Source: Larimichthys crocea (taxonomy: Eukaryota; Chordata; Actinopteri; Sciaenidae). From it: DNA of 64,000 nt. This document shows positions 23,201 to 36,759 of the stretch, piece after piece. The stretch covers positions 15,287,157 to 15,351,156 of the forward strand of contig NC_040018.1 in assembly GCF_000972845.2 (NCBI RefSeq). The letters are read 5' to 3'. Positions within the stretch are counted from its first letter, which is position 1; every line of letters starts with the position of its first letter. The notes under the pieces were generated by a model. The model was not told the DNA's origin, searched no databases, and saw only the letters and a list, made by a program, of their open reading frames with translations. Both the position numbers and the translations under genes were made by a program.

Positions 23201-26200
23201 TCAATCGTTTTCAGAGCCACAGGTCTGGACTGAGGCCTGACCAACAGGGCTACTGAGGCTGTCAGGATGTCAGCCAAGCTGTTGCTCTCCCCATATTTGG
23301 CTTTTTGGAGGGAAACTTATAGCAGTCAGTAGCCGAGGCCAAGGAGATGTGTTAATACATGAATATGAGAGGTTTTTTTAAACCTCATGCTGTTATTCCT
23401 GGCCTCCAATATCTGCTGCGTGGCCACGTATTTTTCATCACGTTCTTTGAACGGCAAAACACTGGACTGTTTTCATTTGTTTAACTTTCATGTCCCTGTA
23501 AGAGGGTTTTTATGAAGTGAACCGCTGTCCCATCAGTGGCACATGATTGATGTCTTTCACATTAACTGAGAATCATTATGCAGCACTCTTCTGAATAAAT
23601 TGGAAAAATGTCTTTTGATTGCAATGCACTGGTGTTTGTATGTTTCTTTGTTGCATCCTAAAGTAAATGGTGTTTTGCACTTGAGTTTCACTCTATTTTT
23701 CAGAGTAACTGATCATATAATTTTGTTCTCTCCAAGTACTGCGTGTCTGTTTTTGTCTGGGTGAGCGCTTCCTTCAGTCATCCAACTGTTTGTTTATGCG
23801 TCCGTGTTTATGTATACGTGAAAGAGGGTTCATGTCGGCACGCATTTGTATGTATGCTTGTGTCTGTGTTTTACGCGTGGTGTGATGGATATGATGATGG
23901 ACTTCAGAAAAGTTAATGAACTTTAGTTATTATTGCAATCTCCTGCATTCCCTCAGATAAAACCAGCGTGTTTAAATCTGATAACAGAGACTCTTCCAAT
24001 ACTTTCAATATGTTACAACTGAACCTGAAACTATTTCACCAGTGGCTTAGCTATTGTTTTGAAATGTCCAGAGTCCAGAAGTTGTGTGGTAGAAAGAGTA
24101 CTGCCACATTTACCTCTTGATGTATTATTGCGAATGTTGTTGTGTGTAAAAATAAAAGTCACAGTGAAAACAGTCAACTTGTCCGTCATTAAGGAGATGT
24201 TGCAGCTGTTGTAGCATGAAACATAAATTCATTTTGACGTATGTTGCATAGGCTTCTTAAAACCATTTAGAGGAAAAAGGAAAAATGTTATTTGGACAGC
24301 CTTACTGTAAAATCATAAGACTAAATTTAGGTTGTATTTACTTTGGAAATGTCAGAGTCATGCAACAACAATATGAAAAACTGTTTTCAACTTTGATTTT
24401 TTGAATAGACTCACTGTTGTTAATGACACAGTTGCTCAGTCTTTTGATGAGGTTATATTACAGTTATATTAATCAGGAGACAGTGTCAGTCTATCTGTCA
24501 CAAAGATACATGTGTAACTGGAGGAGGCTTACTAGAAAGAGTTTGGCAGTTTCCTGCTGGGCAAAGCAAAACCCTGGACAATATTTCTGCTTCATGCCTG
24601 TAAATCAATAACCCAGACCCCGGTGGTGAACGCACACAAGACGGACCCCACGCAGCGGTGAGCTTTTCCCCATCGACTCCCTCTCACACCCCTCGATCCT
24701 CCCTTCCTCCACATTTCATCAGAAACTCTGTGTGTCCAGCATTGGGTAGAACACCCTCACCCACATCTCTATCTTCATTCCAGTTTTTTATTTCCCGTTT
24801 ATGTCCTACTCTTCTCATTTACTGCTCTCTTCAGCAAGCTGGGTTGCACCAACACCAGTGAAGGATACTGGGAAATAGCTCTAAAATGATTCATCATCTG
24901 GCTGACCTTTACCACATGCATGCATTTTTGTGCCTCTATGTGTAAGAGCGAGAGGAGCCAAGAGAGGGGGGAGGTGGGTTCGGAGGCGTGCAAATTTCTT
25001 GTTTTAATTTCTCAATTGGCTCTTAACCAGGGGTCAAAGGTTGGCTTAGAACAACAGCTTTGACAAGATAAGCACCTGTTTCTGCGCTGGTAGAGGCCTG
25101 AGTTATCCTATTACCCTCAATATGTAAACCTCTCGAGGGACCTGTACACACATGCGTAAATACTGACGTAAATATGGGAAAACACCAGCACTGCTCTCTC
25201 AGGGAAAACACTAACACTGTCAACACCTTCCACCCCCGTAACGTCAGAGACATCCAGTATTACCTGACTACAAACTCCTCATCTGGAGCTTTGTTTTGAG
25301 CTGCGTTTGATGCGTTGTTTACCTCGTTAGTAGAAAATCTGTAATTGAATGTTTCAGGATGCTCATTACACTTCACGAGTTAAGAGAAGATGCTTTATAT
25401 GAAAAGTGCTGGTATGGATACCCCTGTGGGCACGTAGTCCTTTGGGTTGGCATTGCTATATTTTTAGACAGTAAATAGGCACAAAGAAACCACCTTTTTT
25501 CTGCCAAATTTTAGCACCCATAATTTGGCCCACCTTGTTTATACTGAGGCCTGCCTGATCTTTTTGTTTTTCTGCTGGTGAATGATGAGGGGGTCACCCA
25601 TAAGTGGACAGACACTGTCACAGAGGTTTAAAAACAGAGATATCCTCCTCCCCCTTAACACTATATTTTCTCCATTTACTCCGCGTTAATCCATCAAAGC
25701 GAGGCAGGAATAGCTTCATTAAGTTGATGATGGAGCCAATCAGAAAGCACCAGCTGCTCCATGTGCATTTTAGTTTCTGTGTCTTTCAGATGAAGGAGGT
25801 TGAGGCACTCCACATACTGATGCTAATGATGCCAAACCTGTCTATTTTCTGGGGTGCTCTGAAGTCTCATTAGTCCAGGGCTGGCATGTTAAATTTTCAC
25901 GCTTGTGAAGTGAGCTTGTCCAAAATCCCCAAAGCGCTGAGGCACAGAGACAGATCAAGGTACAGTCTGTTGAGGTGAAACTTGTCAACATGCTGCAGTG
26001 AAGACAGGTGGTCATTAAAGTATCAGGAATATGTCAGAGCTCTCCCTCTTTCTTTCTCACCCCATTGGATTTTCCTTTTCTCCGACTCAGATTGCTATTT
26101 TGATGGAAACCAATCATTAGGTGTAACATATTTCCTGAAATGAAATCGGAGCTTGGAGTAGTTGTTATCTGTGTTGTAAACATCTTCCTCTGCTGCTCTG

Positions 26201-29200
26201 TCGCTACTCCCATACAGTGAGTTAAGGAGTTTCCTCTTGTGTTTGTTTTCCTTTTCATTTCCATTTTTAACTCTCTTTCTGTAATAATTGTAACTCTGCT
26301 CTGTTGCACAGAGTGTGTGGCTACTGAGCCAATGGGCACTGTGTGTGGTACCCAGCTAAAGAGCAACTGTGTGTGTCTGACAGGCAGCACTGTTAATCCA
26401 TACATGAGTAAAGGGTCATATTGCTCAGGAGCGTGTGTGTGTTTTTTCGTGCCAGGGGGAGGTTTGGGGGGTTATGTACTGCTCTTGGCCATTGTGTGTT
26501 TGTGTGCGTGATAGTATCTCCCCTCACCATTCGTTGTTAATTAGGTATGGTGATGTGAGTATGTTGCAGACTTTCATGATCAAACGCAGTGAGTTGAACG
26601 TGAAACCATACAGGGACCAGAGGAAGTAGTCACGAAAGCTGTGTTGGCAGCCTGTGTTTGTGTGTGTGTGTGAGCACCATCGCTTCAAGCTTGACTGGAA
26701 TGGTCTCTGGATGCTGTGGCCTTTCACTAAGCCCGGGCTTTCTGCTGTATTAATCACCCTCCGCAAGGTCTGATTTCTTGGCCTCGCGCACTGAGTCTGA
26801 GGCCTTGACACTCGATTCTACTCTATGCGCCGTCCGTGAACATCGAGTCAGCATGGTTTCCCACAGAATGCGGTTTAAGATGTGTGCGAATGCATGAGAA
26901 AGGAACTACAAGATTTGACGTGTGTGGTTGAAGCAGAGGGGAGCAGAGGAGTTGGAGAGGAGAGGGGAGGAGGGGCTGGTTGGTTAAAACTGGCAGACCT
27001 GATAAGAAGGGTCGGACCAAATGAATGGGGGTCAATGCTGGAGTGGTGTAGTAGGGATCAAGTCTGGGTAGGAGAGCCAGTCAGGGGAACAGGGGTCACA
27101 GAGTCACACAGACTGGGTGTGTAGCCTTACATTGTTCTAAGGCAGCCGGCCGTATGAATGACGGTGTGTCACAATGAAAACACTTTCTCACAATTGTCTG
27201 TAAGAATGTGTGTGCTCATGAATTTTTATCTCATGTATGCTACAGTGTTAGTGTCATAACACATATTCTCTGACTGACAAAAGATATATGTAGATTTAGA
27301 AGTAAAGGCATGTACAGAACTGTCAGGTACCATCTTTATTCTTCATAAATGTTCTCTTCTCAGTCTAATTTTGTTTCTTATTTTTCTACATACTTCTGGG
27401 GCTCTATCTGTTGTTGGTCTTTCAGAAGTTCCTTCCTTTCTTATACCTAGAGGGTACATATACTGTAAAGCTCTTTGATTTGTGATTTCACGCTGTACAC
27501 ATAAAATTTACTTGATAGCTCATACTGTAAAGCTGCAAGGATGACCAGGGACACAAGTAAGGTTTGTGCCTGAACCATCACACCACCACTCTATCTTCTT
27601 CAGTGTGGATAAAAAACATGTGCATAATATCTTATCACCTCGGATTTTTTGTTTTGCTAATTTGCTCTTGACATGAAGAAAGCAACATGTTGCTTCTTAA
27701 GTCGTGCAGTTTTCTTTTAGCATCCAGAAACATTAAATCACAAGGATAGGATTGCGCACTTTAAAGAACTGTATTTTTCCTCAGCATCACATCTTTTTTT
27801 CAAGATACGTAAACCCTGACTGTATTAGTTTGACCTTTAATTTATCATTCATGTTCAATGAGTGTTCCACTCAAATACCACATAATAAAAACAATGAAGC
27901 ATTATCTATTCAACAAGTATTTCAGCTCAAAGTATTTCAGGGAATTGTAAATGGAGGGGAGTCGTTTTGTTTTGTATGCATAGTGCAAAAAAGGCAGTGT
28001 GGCAATGCTGTAAAACCAGATGTAATTCTGTAATTCTCTTGCTCTTCTACAGACGCTCTTTGTCTGTGTGTGTGTGTATGTGATGTGTGTGTGTGCGCGA
28101 TATGTGTGTGATGTTTGCTCTGGGCTGGCAGTGCCACTTTAATGACCGAAAGCTCCCCAGTCTTAAGCCCGGACTATTTTGCCATTAAACCCCTGTCTCT
28201 CTCACACAGAGCCTTTGCTTGAGCGCTCTTGTTACTGGAGGGAATCTGTCAGTGTGACGCAGCACTGGTTTGTCTTGGCGGCCACTCCACTGCTATGGGA
28301 TACAGATGTTAACGGTCTGTGTGTGTTTCCCAATTAAAGCATTAATCCAAATCAACCCAAATGATCGCACACGGCGTAACGACGACCAGGGAGGCCCCCC
28401 TTACTCTCTTTCTACTTTTCCTCCCTGCTCTCCCTCTCTATCCTCCCTTTCTTCCTTCTTAAAAGTCCATCTTTTCTCACCCTGTGGCCTCTTTAATTGT
28501 CTCCATCACCTCTTCAGTTCATCAGTGTAATCCCACCCCCCCCTTCCCCGTGATTACTCACCCTGCATTCCTCAAAGCATGCATCAAAGCAGCCAATGCT
28601 AAATGTGGAAAAAGTTAATGTGGAGAAGAGGAAGACAATAGTGCAATGAGGCTCCACTCTGTCGACCATTTCATTTTTCCACTATTTTCAAATGTGCTTA
28701 TTTTCCTCTTACTGCTGCAGCTATGGTGTACTGTATATTACACGACTATAGGAGGCATGTAATTTACCACAATGACAGATTTCGAGATTTTCAATGAAAG
28801 CCTTTAATTGAGAGGGATAACACGACTTTTAAGGGCATTGCAAACTCTCATGGTAGCGTCTAGGTGCAAACGCATACACACACACCAACCATCCACCCAC
28901 CCACCCACACACTGATGTGCACTCACACATGTTCAGGTCCCAAACATCCTGCTGCAGCTTACACTAACTCATCATGTGTACAAACAAATGTCTTGAGGAG
29001 GTAGGACGCGCTTCGGAGAATAACACCCACCTGCGCAGGTCAAAAAGTTCACGAATTAGTGGCCTCACAGATATGTTTGCACACAGTTGCACATTCATGA
29101 GCTAGCATTTCTTTTGCTTTCACTCAAAGCATGCACACACACATTCACAGTGTCGAGCTTCTCCACTGGCACATGCGGCACATACTATACTCCCACTTCA

Positions 29201-31600
29201 AACATGTTTCTGAATGTATTCACAGAGCCAAGCAGGCTTAACAATGGCCAGATATAGAGAAATTCTGAGTAAACAGTCAAAATATGGCTGCAGGCAGGGA
29301 GGGGGATGAGCTCCATCTGGAGAAGCTGATGCCAGATATGCATGATGTGTGCATGTGTGTGTATCTGTGCATGCTCACGTACGATGGCAGTTCTGAAGAT
29401 GAAGATGTCAGTGTCCTTGTGTATGTGTGTGCATTGCAGGGCGTCTGTATGTGTGTGTTCCCCTGTCCTCCCAAACCAAACACAGTTAACAGTAGCCTGC
29501 TGTCATAACACCCTGCCATTCTACAATGGAGGCCGCTGTTCATTCTAAACAGGCAGAGAAGAGAAGAGAGAGAGAGGGAAATGCTAGAGAAACAAGGAGA
29601 AGCGAAGGGGCTGAGAGGAGAACAGTAGTGTTGTGAGAGACACAATGTGAGAGTGACAACAAGAGAGTGAACAGGAAAACGTAGAGATAAGGTAGGAGTG
29701 AGATACTAACCAGGCTAATTATTCTGTTGTGAGCAGGAGGCAGGTTAGTGAACAGTGCCAATGGGAAGCTCAATACATGGTTGAGGCTGACACCATCAGT
29801 ACACTCACTAAAGGCTTAAAGCATCGACGTGTGCATCTGGATGCATGTGTGCACTCACACACTCATGTCTGTGTCTGCTTATACTGTGTGTGTGTTTGTG
29901 TGCATGTGTGTGGCACATCATCAAATGATCATTAACACAGATTATTGTTCTCTGAAAAAGATCTGATATATTCACAAACAACCTTAAAACAAATTTTTGA
30001 ACAGGTCTGAAATTATCAATTCTATTATCACTTTTTCCTGTAAAGTTGTATGTTGTCGGACATGCATATTTTTGAATTGTTTTAATGACATTTTTTTAAA
30101 CTTACGTTAAATACATGTTCTTATACATGTTTAAAAGCATGTTTCATAATAAAAAAGCAAATCTCCATGTGAATTTGTGTGAACACAGAACACAAAAAAT
30201 ACTCAGCAGAGTAACTTTAAATTGGTCACTGATGGTGGCAAATTTCAAAATTTCCTTTGAGGCCGACTCACAATAACACGCAGCCTAAACAGTGAAAATG
30301 GAGGAACACACACAGACTCGCACACACAGGCTTTCAGTTGAGAGGTTCAGTGTAAACAACAATGACATGATTTTATTTTCCTCTTTTCCAGTGCTCAGTA
30401 AAACAACTTTCACGCTTGGACTTTCTTTCCATTTCTACGCTTTTCAACAAGACGAGGAGGATATAAAAAGGCTTGTTAAACACATCTCACCGTGAAATGT
30501 CCTTGTATAAATTCTTTCCTCTCGATCTAATAAGAGATAACAGATTCACTTCAGATATCGGTAACCTAATGGCAATCTTTCACAGACTGTACTCCAATCC
30601 TTTGAATGACTTACCTGACCAAATGTATATGTGTATTAGATTTATATTAATATATATAGGTGTATATCTAACATTAGCCCAGTCAAAATTTAGTCATCAT
30701 ATGAAATCTGTCAAAAGTTTTGTTTTTACACAGATCATGACAGCTACAGACACAGAAATGAGTAGAAAAGTATAAATTACTTCTGAAAAATTTCAAATGA
30801 AATAAAATCATATTGTATTGGTTCATTTTTTTAAACTAGCCTTTATTGATTTTTGATTAGAGAAGAGGAGTTTTGCCCAAAATGACCACTACTAAGCTCT
30901 CTCTCCACAAAGCCTTTAATTCTCTAGATTCCTATAAACCTTAAATTAAATCTGTTAAAATTACAGAACTGCTGTAAAAGAAAAGAGGGGATTTTTACTA
31001 GATTACTATCCCAACTAAATCCACCAAAATTACAGAACGACAATGGAAAACATTTTATTTCAATACATTACATTATTTGGGAATAACTTTGGATATTTCT
31101 TTATTTTTGGGAGAATTTCATTTTTAAACTTTTTTAATTATATCAAGCAAACTTATACCGATCACCTCTAATTTCACACATGCCGATATAAACTTCATGT
31201 GTATCCTTCAGAAACTGTGTGAGGTAGTTTGATTCTTGTCACTCATCCTCTCTGTGGTACTCTGCTGAATTACAGGGTTGAAGTGCCACCTAATAACAGG
31301 GTGCACCATGAGTTCTACTCCAGACCCATTTTGTGGACGGATACCTGATATCTTAACTCATTCTATCATTGTCATCTAAGATGCATGGCTCTAATTAGCT
31401 GTAAATATAGGTGATTTTTTTTTCTCCTCCAAATTATGCACATGGCGCTCTCTCATTTGAGGGGAGTTAGAAAATCACAACACATTGTGAAAGATGCATA
31501 AATATGAAGGGAAATCAACTCAAATTATTAAAGTGTAATATTGATTAAAATGCAACCTGCTTAGTAAACAGAGTTATGGATCCCGAATGTAGGATTTTTT
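14250..31600. other. long upstream gene-free region
   Basis: Intergenic sequence with no supported exon. Open frames up to about 125 codons occur on both strands, none with a recognisable domain, signal peptide plus cysteine pattern or splice-flanked conserved block. Contents noted: a 12-bp perfect hairpin at 16926-16956; GT-rich low-complexity patches at 26,430-26,510, 28,060-28,110 and 29,340-29,460; CA-rich stretches at 28,870-28,930; and a pyrimidine-rich stretch at 28,390-28,540. Consistent with a regulatory gene desert upstream of a developmental gene. Confidence 0.45.
16926..16956. repeat. perfect 12-bp inverted repeat, 7-nt loop
   Basis: Arms ACTGTCATAGAA (16926-16937) and TTCTATGACAGT (16945-16956) with loop TGAAAGT. 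A third partial copy, TTTTCTATGAAAGTTT, follows immediately, so this may be local slippage or inversion. No gene surrounds it. Confidence 0.6.
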
Positions 31601-31699
31601 TCTCTCTCTCTGGTCAGGCTGAACTTGGCAGCAGTATTGGTCGGCATTTTTCTCTGTCAGGCCGCAGGAGTCAGTACAGCAGAGCCAGCTGCTGAGGCT

Positions 31700-32720
31700 C
31701 ACAGCCTGGCCTCTAATTAAAACAGTGGAAAATGAGATAACTCCACAGATCCATCATGGCCGCCGTTGGCTGTCAGAGCGCTTGGGGGCTGCCACCCACC
31801 GTATGTTTACACCAGGGCCACTCGGCCTCTCTGCTCTCAGGGTGTTTTTAGAGTCCCGGCCTGATTTCTCTAATGGGCCGAGAGGTTTTTTTAGCCTCCT
31901 TCCACCCTTGCTTTGCTACAAACGTCTCTCTACTCCAACCCCTCCTTCAAGTGTTCCTGATGGGGTTGACAGAGGCTTGGAGTGGCAGGGTAACCCCCCC
32001 CTCCATCCCCTCCTCCCATATTTCCCACCCACCCTGCCTCGTTAGCCCTTCATTTATTAGGCCTTAATGGAAGCTGGGAGTGCTGTGATGTCATGCATTG
32101 ATGCATAGAGAGGACAGCTTTTCTCTGTTATTTTTTCTTCCCTCATCCTTTAGCTGTGCCTCAGATTCTTCATTTATATCCAACAGTTTTCCATTTCGTT
32201 CGTGTCTGCTTACAGCATCCTTCTTGCTTAAGTCAGGTGCTCACCAGAGACTTTGCACAGAAGAGAGCAAGGCCAGTCTGGCAAATCTATTGCAAGGTTG
32301 TGCACAGGGTGTGAGGGAGGGCATAGAGGGGTACAGCAAGGCACGGTCAGCAATTCTTGCTGGACAGAGACTTGGAACATGCCTGCGCTGCCCGACTATT
32401 TTGTGTTATTTTGACAGCTGCCATTTAAAAGAGAATAAAACTGCCGCTGTGATTAGAATCAGGCAAAAGCTGTCTTCATTCTTGCTGAATAATGGCAGAG
32501 TGTTAGCAGATCTCCTTCAACCTCTCATGCCAGCCTCCCTAATGATCCTAAGGCCTCTTCCACAGCTTTTGCCAACACGCTGCAGAGGAATCCAGCTACC
32601 AGCTCTGTTTCCCTTCCACGGGCAGAAAACAGCAGCCTTTCACACTGGAAGGAATGTGAAGGTAGAGTTGAAGGACTCGTCACAGCTGGAGACATGTTAG
32701 CACCCTGTTAGCAGCTTTGA
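31700..32720. promoter_or_regulatory. candidate conserved non-coding block
   Basis: About 1 kb of balanced, non-repetitive sequence between AT-rich stretches, with homeodomain-like ATTA cores among GC-containing motifs. A 200-codon plus-strand open frame covers 32,098-32,700, but it shows no known domain, has mixed low-complexity character and no obvious splice or Kozak support. Regulatory sequence is the more likely explanation. Confidence 0.3.
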
Positions 32721-32839
32721 AATGTCAATTGTTGGAAAATAATCCACAAATTAGCTTTTCTAATGCTGTCTTGACAGCAGAAATGTTTTCTCTGTTACTG
32801 AGATTTTAATGATTTAACAGTTAGTTTAATACAACGACC

Positions 32840-32842
<3 letters not shown>

Positions 32843-32893
<51 letters not shown>
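32843..32893. repeat. (AC)n microsatellite followed by (AT)n
   Basis: About 20 uninterrupted AC units (32843-32882) running into AT units (32883-32893). The adjoining Val/Cys-rich minus-strand frame is a translation of this repeat. Confidence 0.95.
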
Positions 32894-33589
32894 AAAAGAC
32901 AGGAATCTCCAGAATACATAAATTACATGAGTTATGTGTTGCTTTAGCTGTTGATAGTTGTAAAATAATATCCATTACTGATCCCGAACAAGGTCTTTTT
33001 ATCCACAGGATCAGGATTTTAGATGAGCCAGCATTACTTGACACCAGTTTTTCTTGATCATGACAGAAAAAACACAAACGAAATGCTACGAAGATGAGCA
33101 AGATGTATGAGTATGTGTGTATGTAGTGTGCAATAGGCCACCCAGCGACAAAGCTCATTAGTTTCGGCAACACATCACTTCATGTTTTAGGCTAAATATC
33201 ATTACACAGACCCCACTGATCAAGCCGCTGTGAATGCAGCTAAGCTGATGATAAAGACCACAAATGTGATACTTTGCCCTGTAACTGGATCTGTGTTTTT
33301 GTTCTTATTTCAGAGGTGTGTGCACCCAGCTTGGTCAGCTTGCATGTGCCCCATTTAGAAATCAAGTAAGGATCATTACAACACCACCGTCTCTCACTCT
33401 CTCTCAGTAGTAGCTAACACATTTTCAGACGTCAACAGATGTCAAATTACTCCACAATTAGCCCAATGGGGCTCCTTGCACGACTGCATTGTGTGCTTTT
33501 GCTGAAAGCGGGTTTGGTAGATTGGGCTTTTGATTTCTATAAGATGACAAGTCATCCATCACGCTGAACACTCTCGCCTCGCTTCTCTC

Positions 33590-33730
33590 TCACTACAGGT
33601 CTCTCTCTCTCTCCACCAAAGGCTTTCTCCTTGCTCCCTCTATCTTCCCCTGACCTCCCTCTACACTCACTTGCTCTTTTTCTGCCCCCCTGACTCTTTG
33701 TCCCCTCCCTCCTGTCACTCTCAGTCAGGA
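33590..33730. repeat. pyrimidine-rich low-complexity tract
   Basis: CT-rich sequence including an uninterrupted TCTC run at about 33,599-33,613, followed by a purine-rich stretch on the same strand from about 33,750. Low-complexity DNA without coding character. Confidence 0.6.
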
Positions 33731-33989
33731 TGAAAAAAGGTCAGTGTGAGAGTCGGCTGAGAGAAAGAACAGGAGAGTAAACAGGGGAGAGAGATCAAGA
33801 GCGTTTTACACCCGGTATAAATATTTGCAGAAATGTGGCAGGAACACGTGGAACACACATGAAGAAAAAGAGAGAGGGGAGAACATTGCTGCAATCTGAT
33901 TTTTTGCACACATGCACATGAGACCCACATGCACATATACACATATACACAAAACCTACAACAAAGTCTTTCCTAAATCTTTCTCTATT

Positions 33990-34160
33990 GATGGCATTCA
34001 GGCTGGCAGAGTGGTGCACTGAGTGGAGAGACCACCCTTCAGCCAAAGGGCTTCTGGTTCAAATCCTCATGTCAGTAATAATCTGCCCTGCTGTAGTGTC
34101 CTTGAGCACAGTATCCAATCCCTCTCGTTCCAGCTGACCATGTGCTTCTTATAAAAAACA
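33990..34160 (+). mobile_element. tRNA-derived SINE (partial)
   Basis: An RNA polymerase III promoter is readable: A box TGGCAGAGTGG at 34004-34014 and B box GGTTCAAATCC at 34056-34066, about 42 bp apart, as in a Leu/Ser-type tRNA with a long variable arm. It is followed by TGTAGTGTCCTTGAGCACAG, which resembles the post-tRNA segment of SINEs common in percomorph fishes. The copy is diverged. The tRNA-like part does not fold as an intact tRNA by eye, so it is not called a tRNA gene. The family name is not certain. Confidence 0.65.
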
Positions 34161-34169
34161 TCCCTTGTG

Positions 34170-36430
34170 CGTATACTTCAGCTCCAATGATTATTACTTT
34201 AAGAGGCAGAGTGAAATTACACTGGATAGTGTGACCTGCAGACATGTTGAAGAGGTTTAACTCACTCGCTGTCGTCGACTCCCTGTCAAAATCGTGTCAG
34301 CTGACTGGATGTTGAGCTTGAGTTGCACACAGCTGGTTTCAGTCTCAACACCTCATCCTGTAATTACTGATAAACACACAAACACCCACTGATGTCAATG
34401 AGACTCTTGGTTGTGATGGATGGACAGGTGAGAAGACCCTGTCACCGAGAGTGTGATAGCTTACATGAAGCAGCCGGGTGCTGACAGAGAGATAAGTCTC
34501 TATCTGTGCATGATAGATAACATGACAGAGTAGCAAAATCAAATCTCTCTTGTTAATGGAAGTGACAAAGAGTGAGATGCAAAGGTGAAGAGGTGAATAT
34601 TAAGTGCCACCAAGGGATTCACAAAAGTTGAAAGAAAGGGAAATTATAAACAACCTAAACCAGTAATTCCCTCTGTGTTTGGGATACAGAGGAATGGAAA
34701 TGAAGCGTAAATTCATCACTAAGTGCTTTTGGATCTTTATTATTCTGAAAAAAAACAACAAAAAAAAAACACTCTAAAGCTATATAATGATTAAAGCAGC
34801 AAGAATTACAATTAACAGCAGGAAAGAACATAGCAGCAAAGGAGTGCTTGTGTAAGGACATTTAAGTGATGGAGAAGATCAGGATAATTGAGATGTGGCG
34901 TGTTGCCTCTAGCTGCACTGCTGAGAAAAGCAGAGCATCACTGCTGCCTTAAAAGGAGGAAAACATCCTGCAGACACACAGACGCAGGCGTGACAAGAGA
35001 TGGTAGCTCTCTACTGTCCTCCGCTCCATTCACCACAGTCACATTCTCTCAATGTTCAGTCGCACCTCCGTTTTCATCACTGTTTGCATCCATCTGACTT
35101 TTGACTCTGTTTAGAAAGCAGACACACGCAGACCTCTTGATTAGGCCTCCAACGTGTCTGTCGTGTTGTAAGTAGAGCAATGCTCTGTCTTCTATGTTTG
35201 AAAGAAAACAGAGACGCAAAGTCTCACATGACCGTACTTACATATGGAGGGTAACTTGTTATATTTTTAGACCCCTGCTGTGAAAATATGAAAACTTTAT
35301 TGTCATTGTTAAATAGACATACATTTCTTAATTGCAGACTATGGACAAAATCACAATAATATTTCAAGAAAAAAAAAACACTTATTAAGACTTCTGGTTA
35401 CTGATGTGGTTTAGCAAAAAAAAATATTTTGCAGAAAACAAACTGTTGTCCTTTTAATAAAGAATTCAGGCAATGATTGATCTTTTTCTACCATTCTGTG
35501 AACAAAAGTGATTTTATGCAGCACATGGCATGATTCTGTGAACAGTGAAAGTGAAAGGAGTTATTTAATGTTACCTCACTGAGAAGGTGAGGTGTGTGAC
35601 TTGTGCCCTCTTCATCTATCAGCTAAGTGTGGCTGCAACTTCTTGCTCCATTACTTCCTGCAATATTTAAAACAGCTCCACTGCAAAAAAAAAAATCTCA
35701 CTTTCTTGTTTTTACTTTAAGATTTTACTAAATCTGTTCAAATGTCTTTGCTTTTTTATTTTTTGAAGATCATACCTTCTTTGTTAAATGATCACTACCA
35801 CCCACAAAACTTTAGTAAGACAGTTGAAATTAGATAAATCTCATATCCTGTGAAACTCGAGCACTATTAGTCAGCCTTTACTGGAAACTTCAGCACAGCA
35901 GCATATCATTGGCTGAGGGAGGAGTCAGTAAAATAAAACTTTTAGGATTTACAGAAAGCGTATTACAATATACACCAGTTTTGACAAATACTTTTTTGGG
36001 TGTGTGAAATTGAGAAATGAACCAGCAGATTAGATAATCAGCCACTTTACTATCATAGCTTATGCATGCTAAACAAACAAACACAACTACATAATTACCA
36101 GTGGAGTTAACATACTGAAGCTTTGAGCCACACATGCCATTATTCATTATCGCTGTGTAAGAAGGGTTAAAAGGCCATCAGCAGCCTGTGTCTCCTCCCA
36201 GTTCAGCCCACTGTAACCTCCAGGCCACTCGTCTGAGGCTTCAAATGCCCTCTGCAGCACAGGGTAATTGAGTGGTGAACAGATAAGGAAACTAGCTGGG
36301 CTGATCTGCTGGTATGAGCAGGGAGGGGAACAGGGGGTCCCAAGAGCATTAGGGTCATTTGGCTGCGCTCTCTGGATTGGCAGAGGAATGTCAGAAGCAA
36401 CAAGAAATATTTTATAGACCTACAGTAGTT
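34170..36430. other. non-coding DNA, no gene seen
   Basis: AT-rich intergenic sequence with A-runs near 34,750, 35,370, 35,420 and 35,685. No gene or RNA recognised. Confidence 0.4.
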
Positions 36431-36483
36431 ACTTTAAAGAAGGGTGATTCTGATAAACTGAAATGAAAATAAAACAAGTACAC

Positions 36484-36742
36484 TTTGGCAGAAATGGAAT
36501 ATCACATCCATAACTATGTTTTCATTAGTGATAATCACCTCAAAGTAAATATCATGTTTCATTACTTTAGAATGAGCAGCGATATTTCTACAGTAGCCCA
36601 GAATGGACAGTCCAAACACATTTTGTTGCCACCGTAGGATTTGTTACGTGCTTGGAAGTGGAGGGTAATGTGGTTATTCAACTGGTTGCAATCTGCAACC
36701 TCACTGCTAGATGCCACTAAATCTTACATACTGTTACTTTAA
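36484..36742 (-). mobile_element. dispersed teleost repeat, near-full copy (MITE-like)
   Basis: Read on the minus strand it begins TTAAAGTAACAGTATGTAAG, then ATTTAGTGGCATCTAG, GATTGCAACC, TTCTGGGCTACTGTAG and TTCCATTTCTGCC. The first four landmarks recur, in the same order and similar spacing, at the right end of this window in plus orientation, which shows directly that it is a dispersed repeat. I recall near-identical sequences spread through many perciform genomes. It is short, non-coding and probably a non-autonomous DNA element. The class is inferred. Confidence 0.7.
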
Positions 36743-36759
36743 TTAGTGAGCTTAATGTG

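Noticed and set aside
32098..32700. 200-codon plus-strand open frame
   Set aside because: No recognisable domain, no splice or promoter context, and composition shifts along the frame. A frame of this length is expected about once by chance in a window this size. Kept only as part of a candidate regulatory block.
34004..34066. Functional tRNA gene
   Set aside because: A and B boxes are present, but no intact cloverleaf can be drawn by eye and a SINE-type tail follows.
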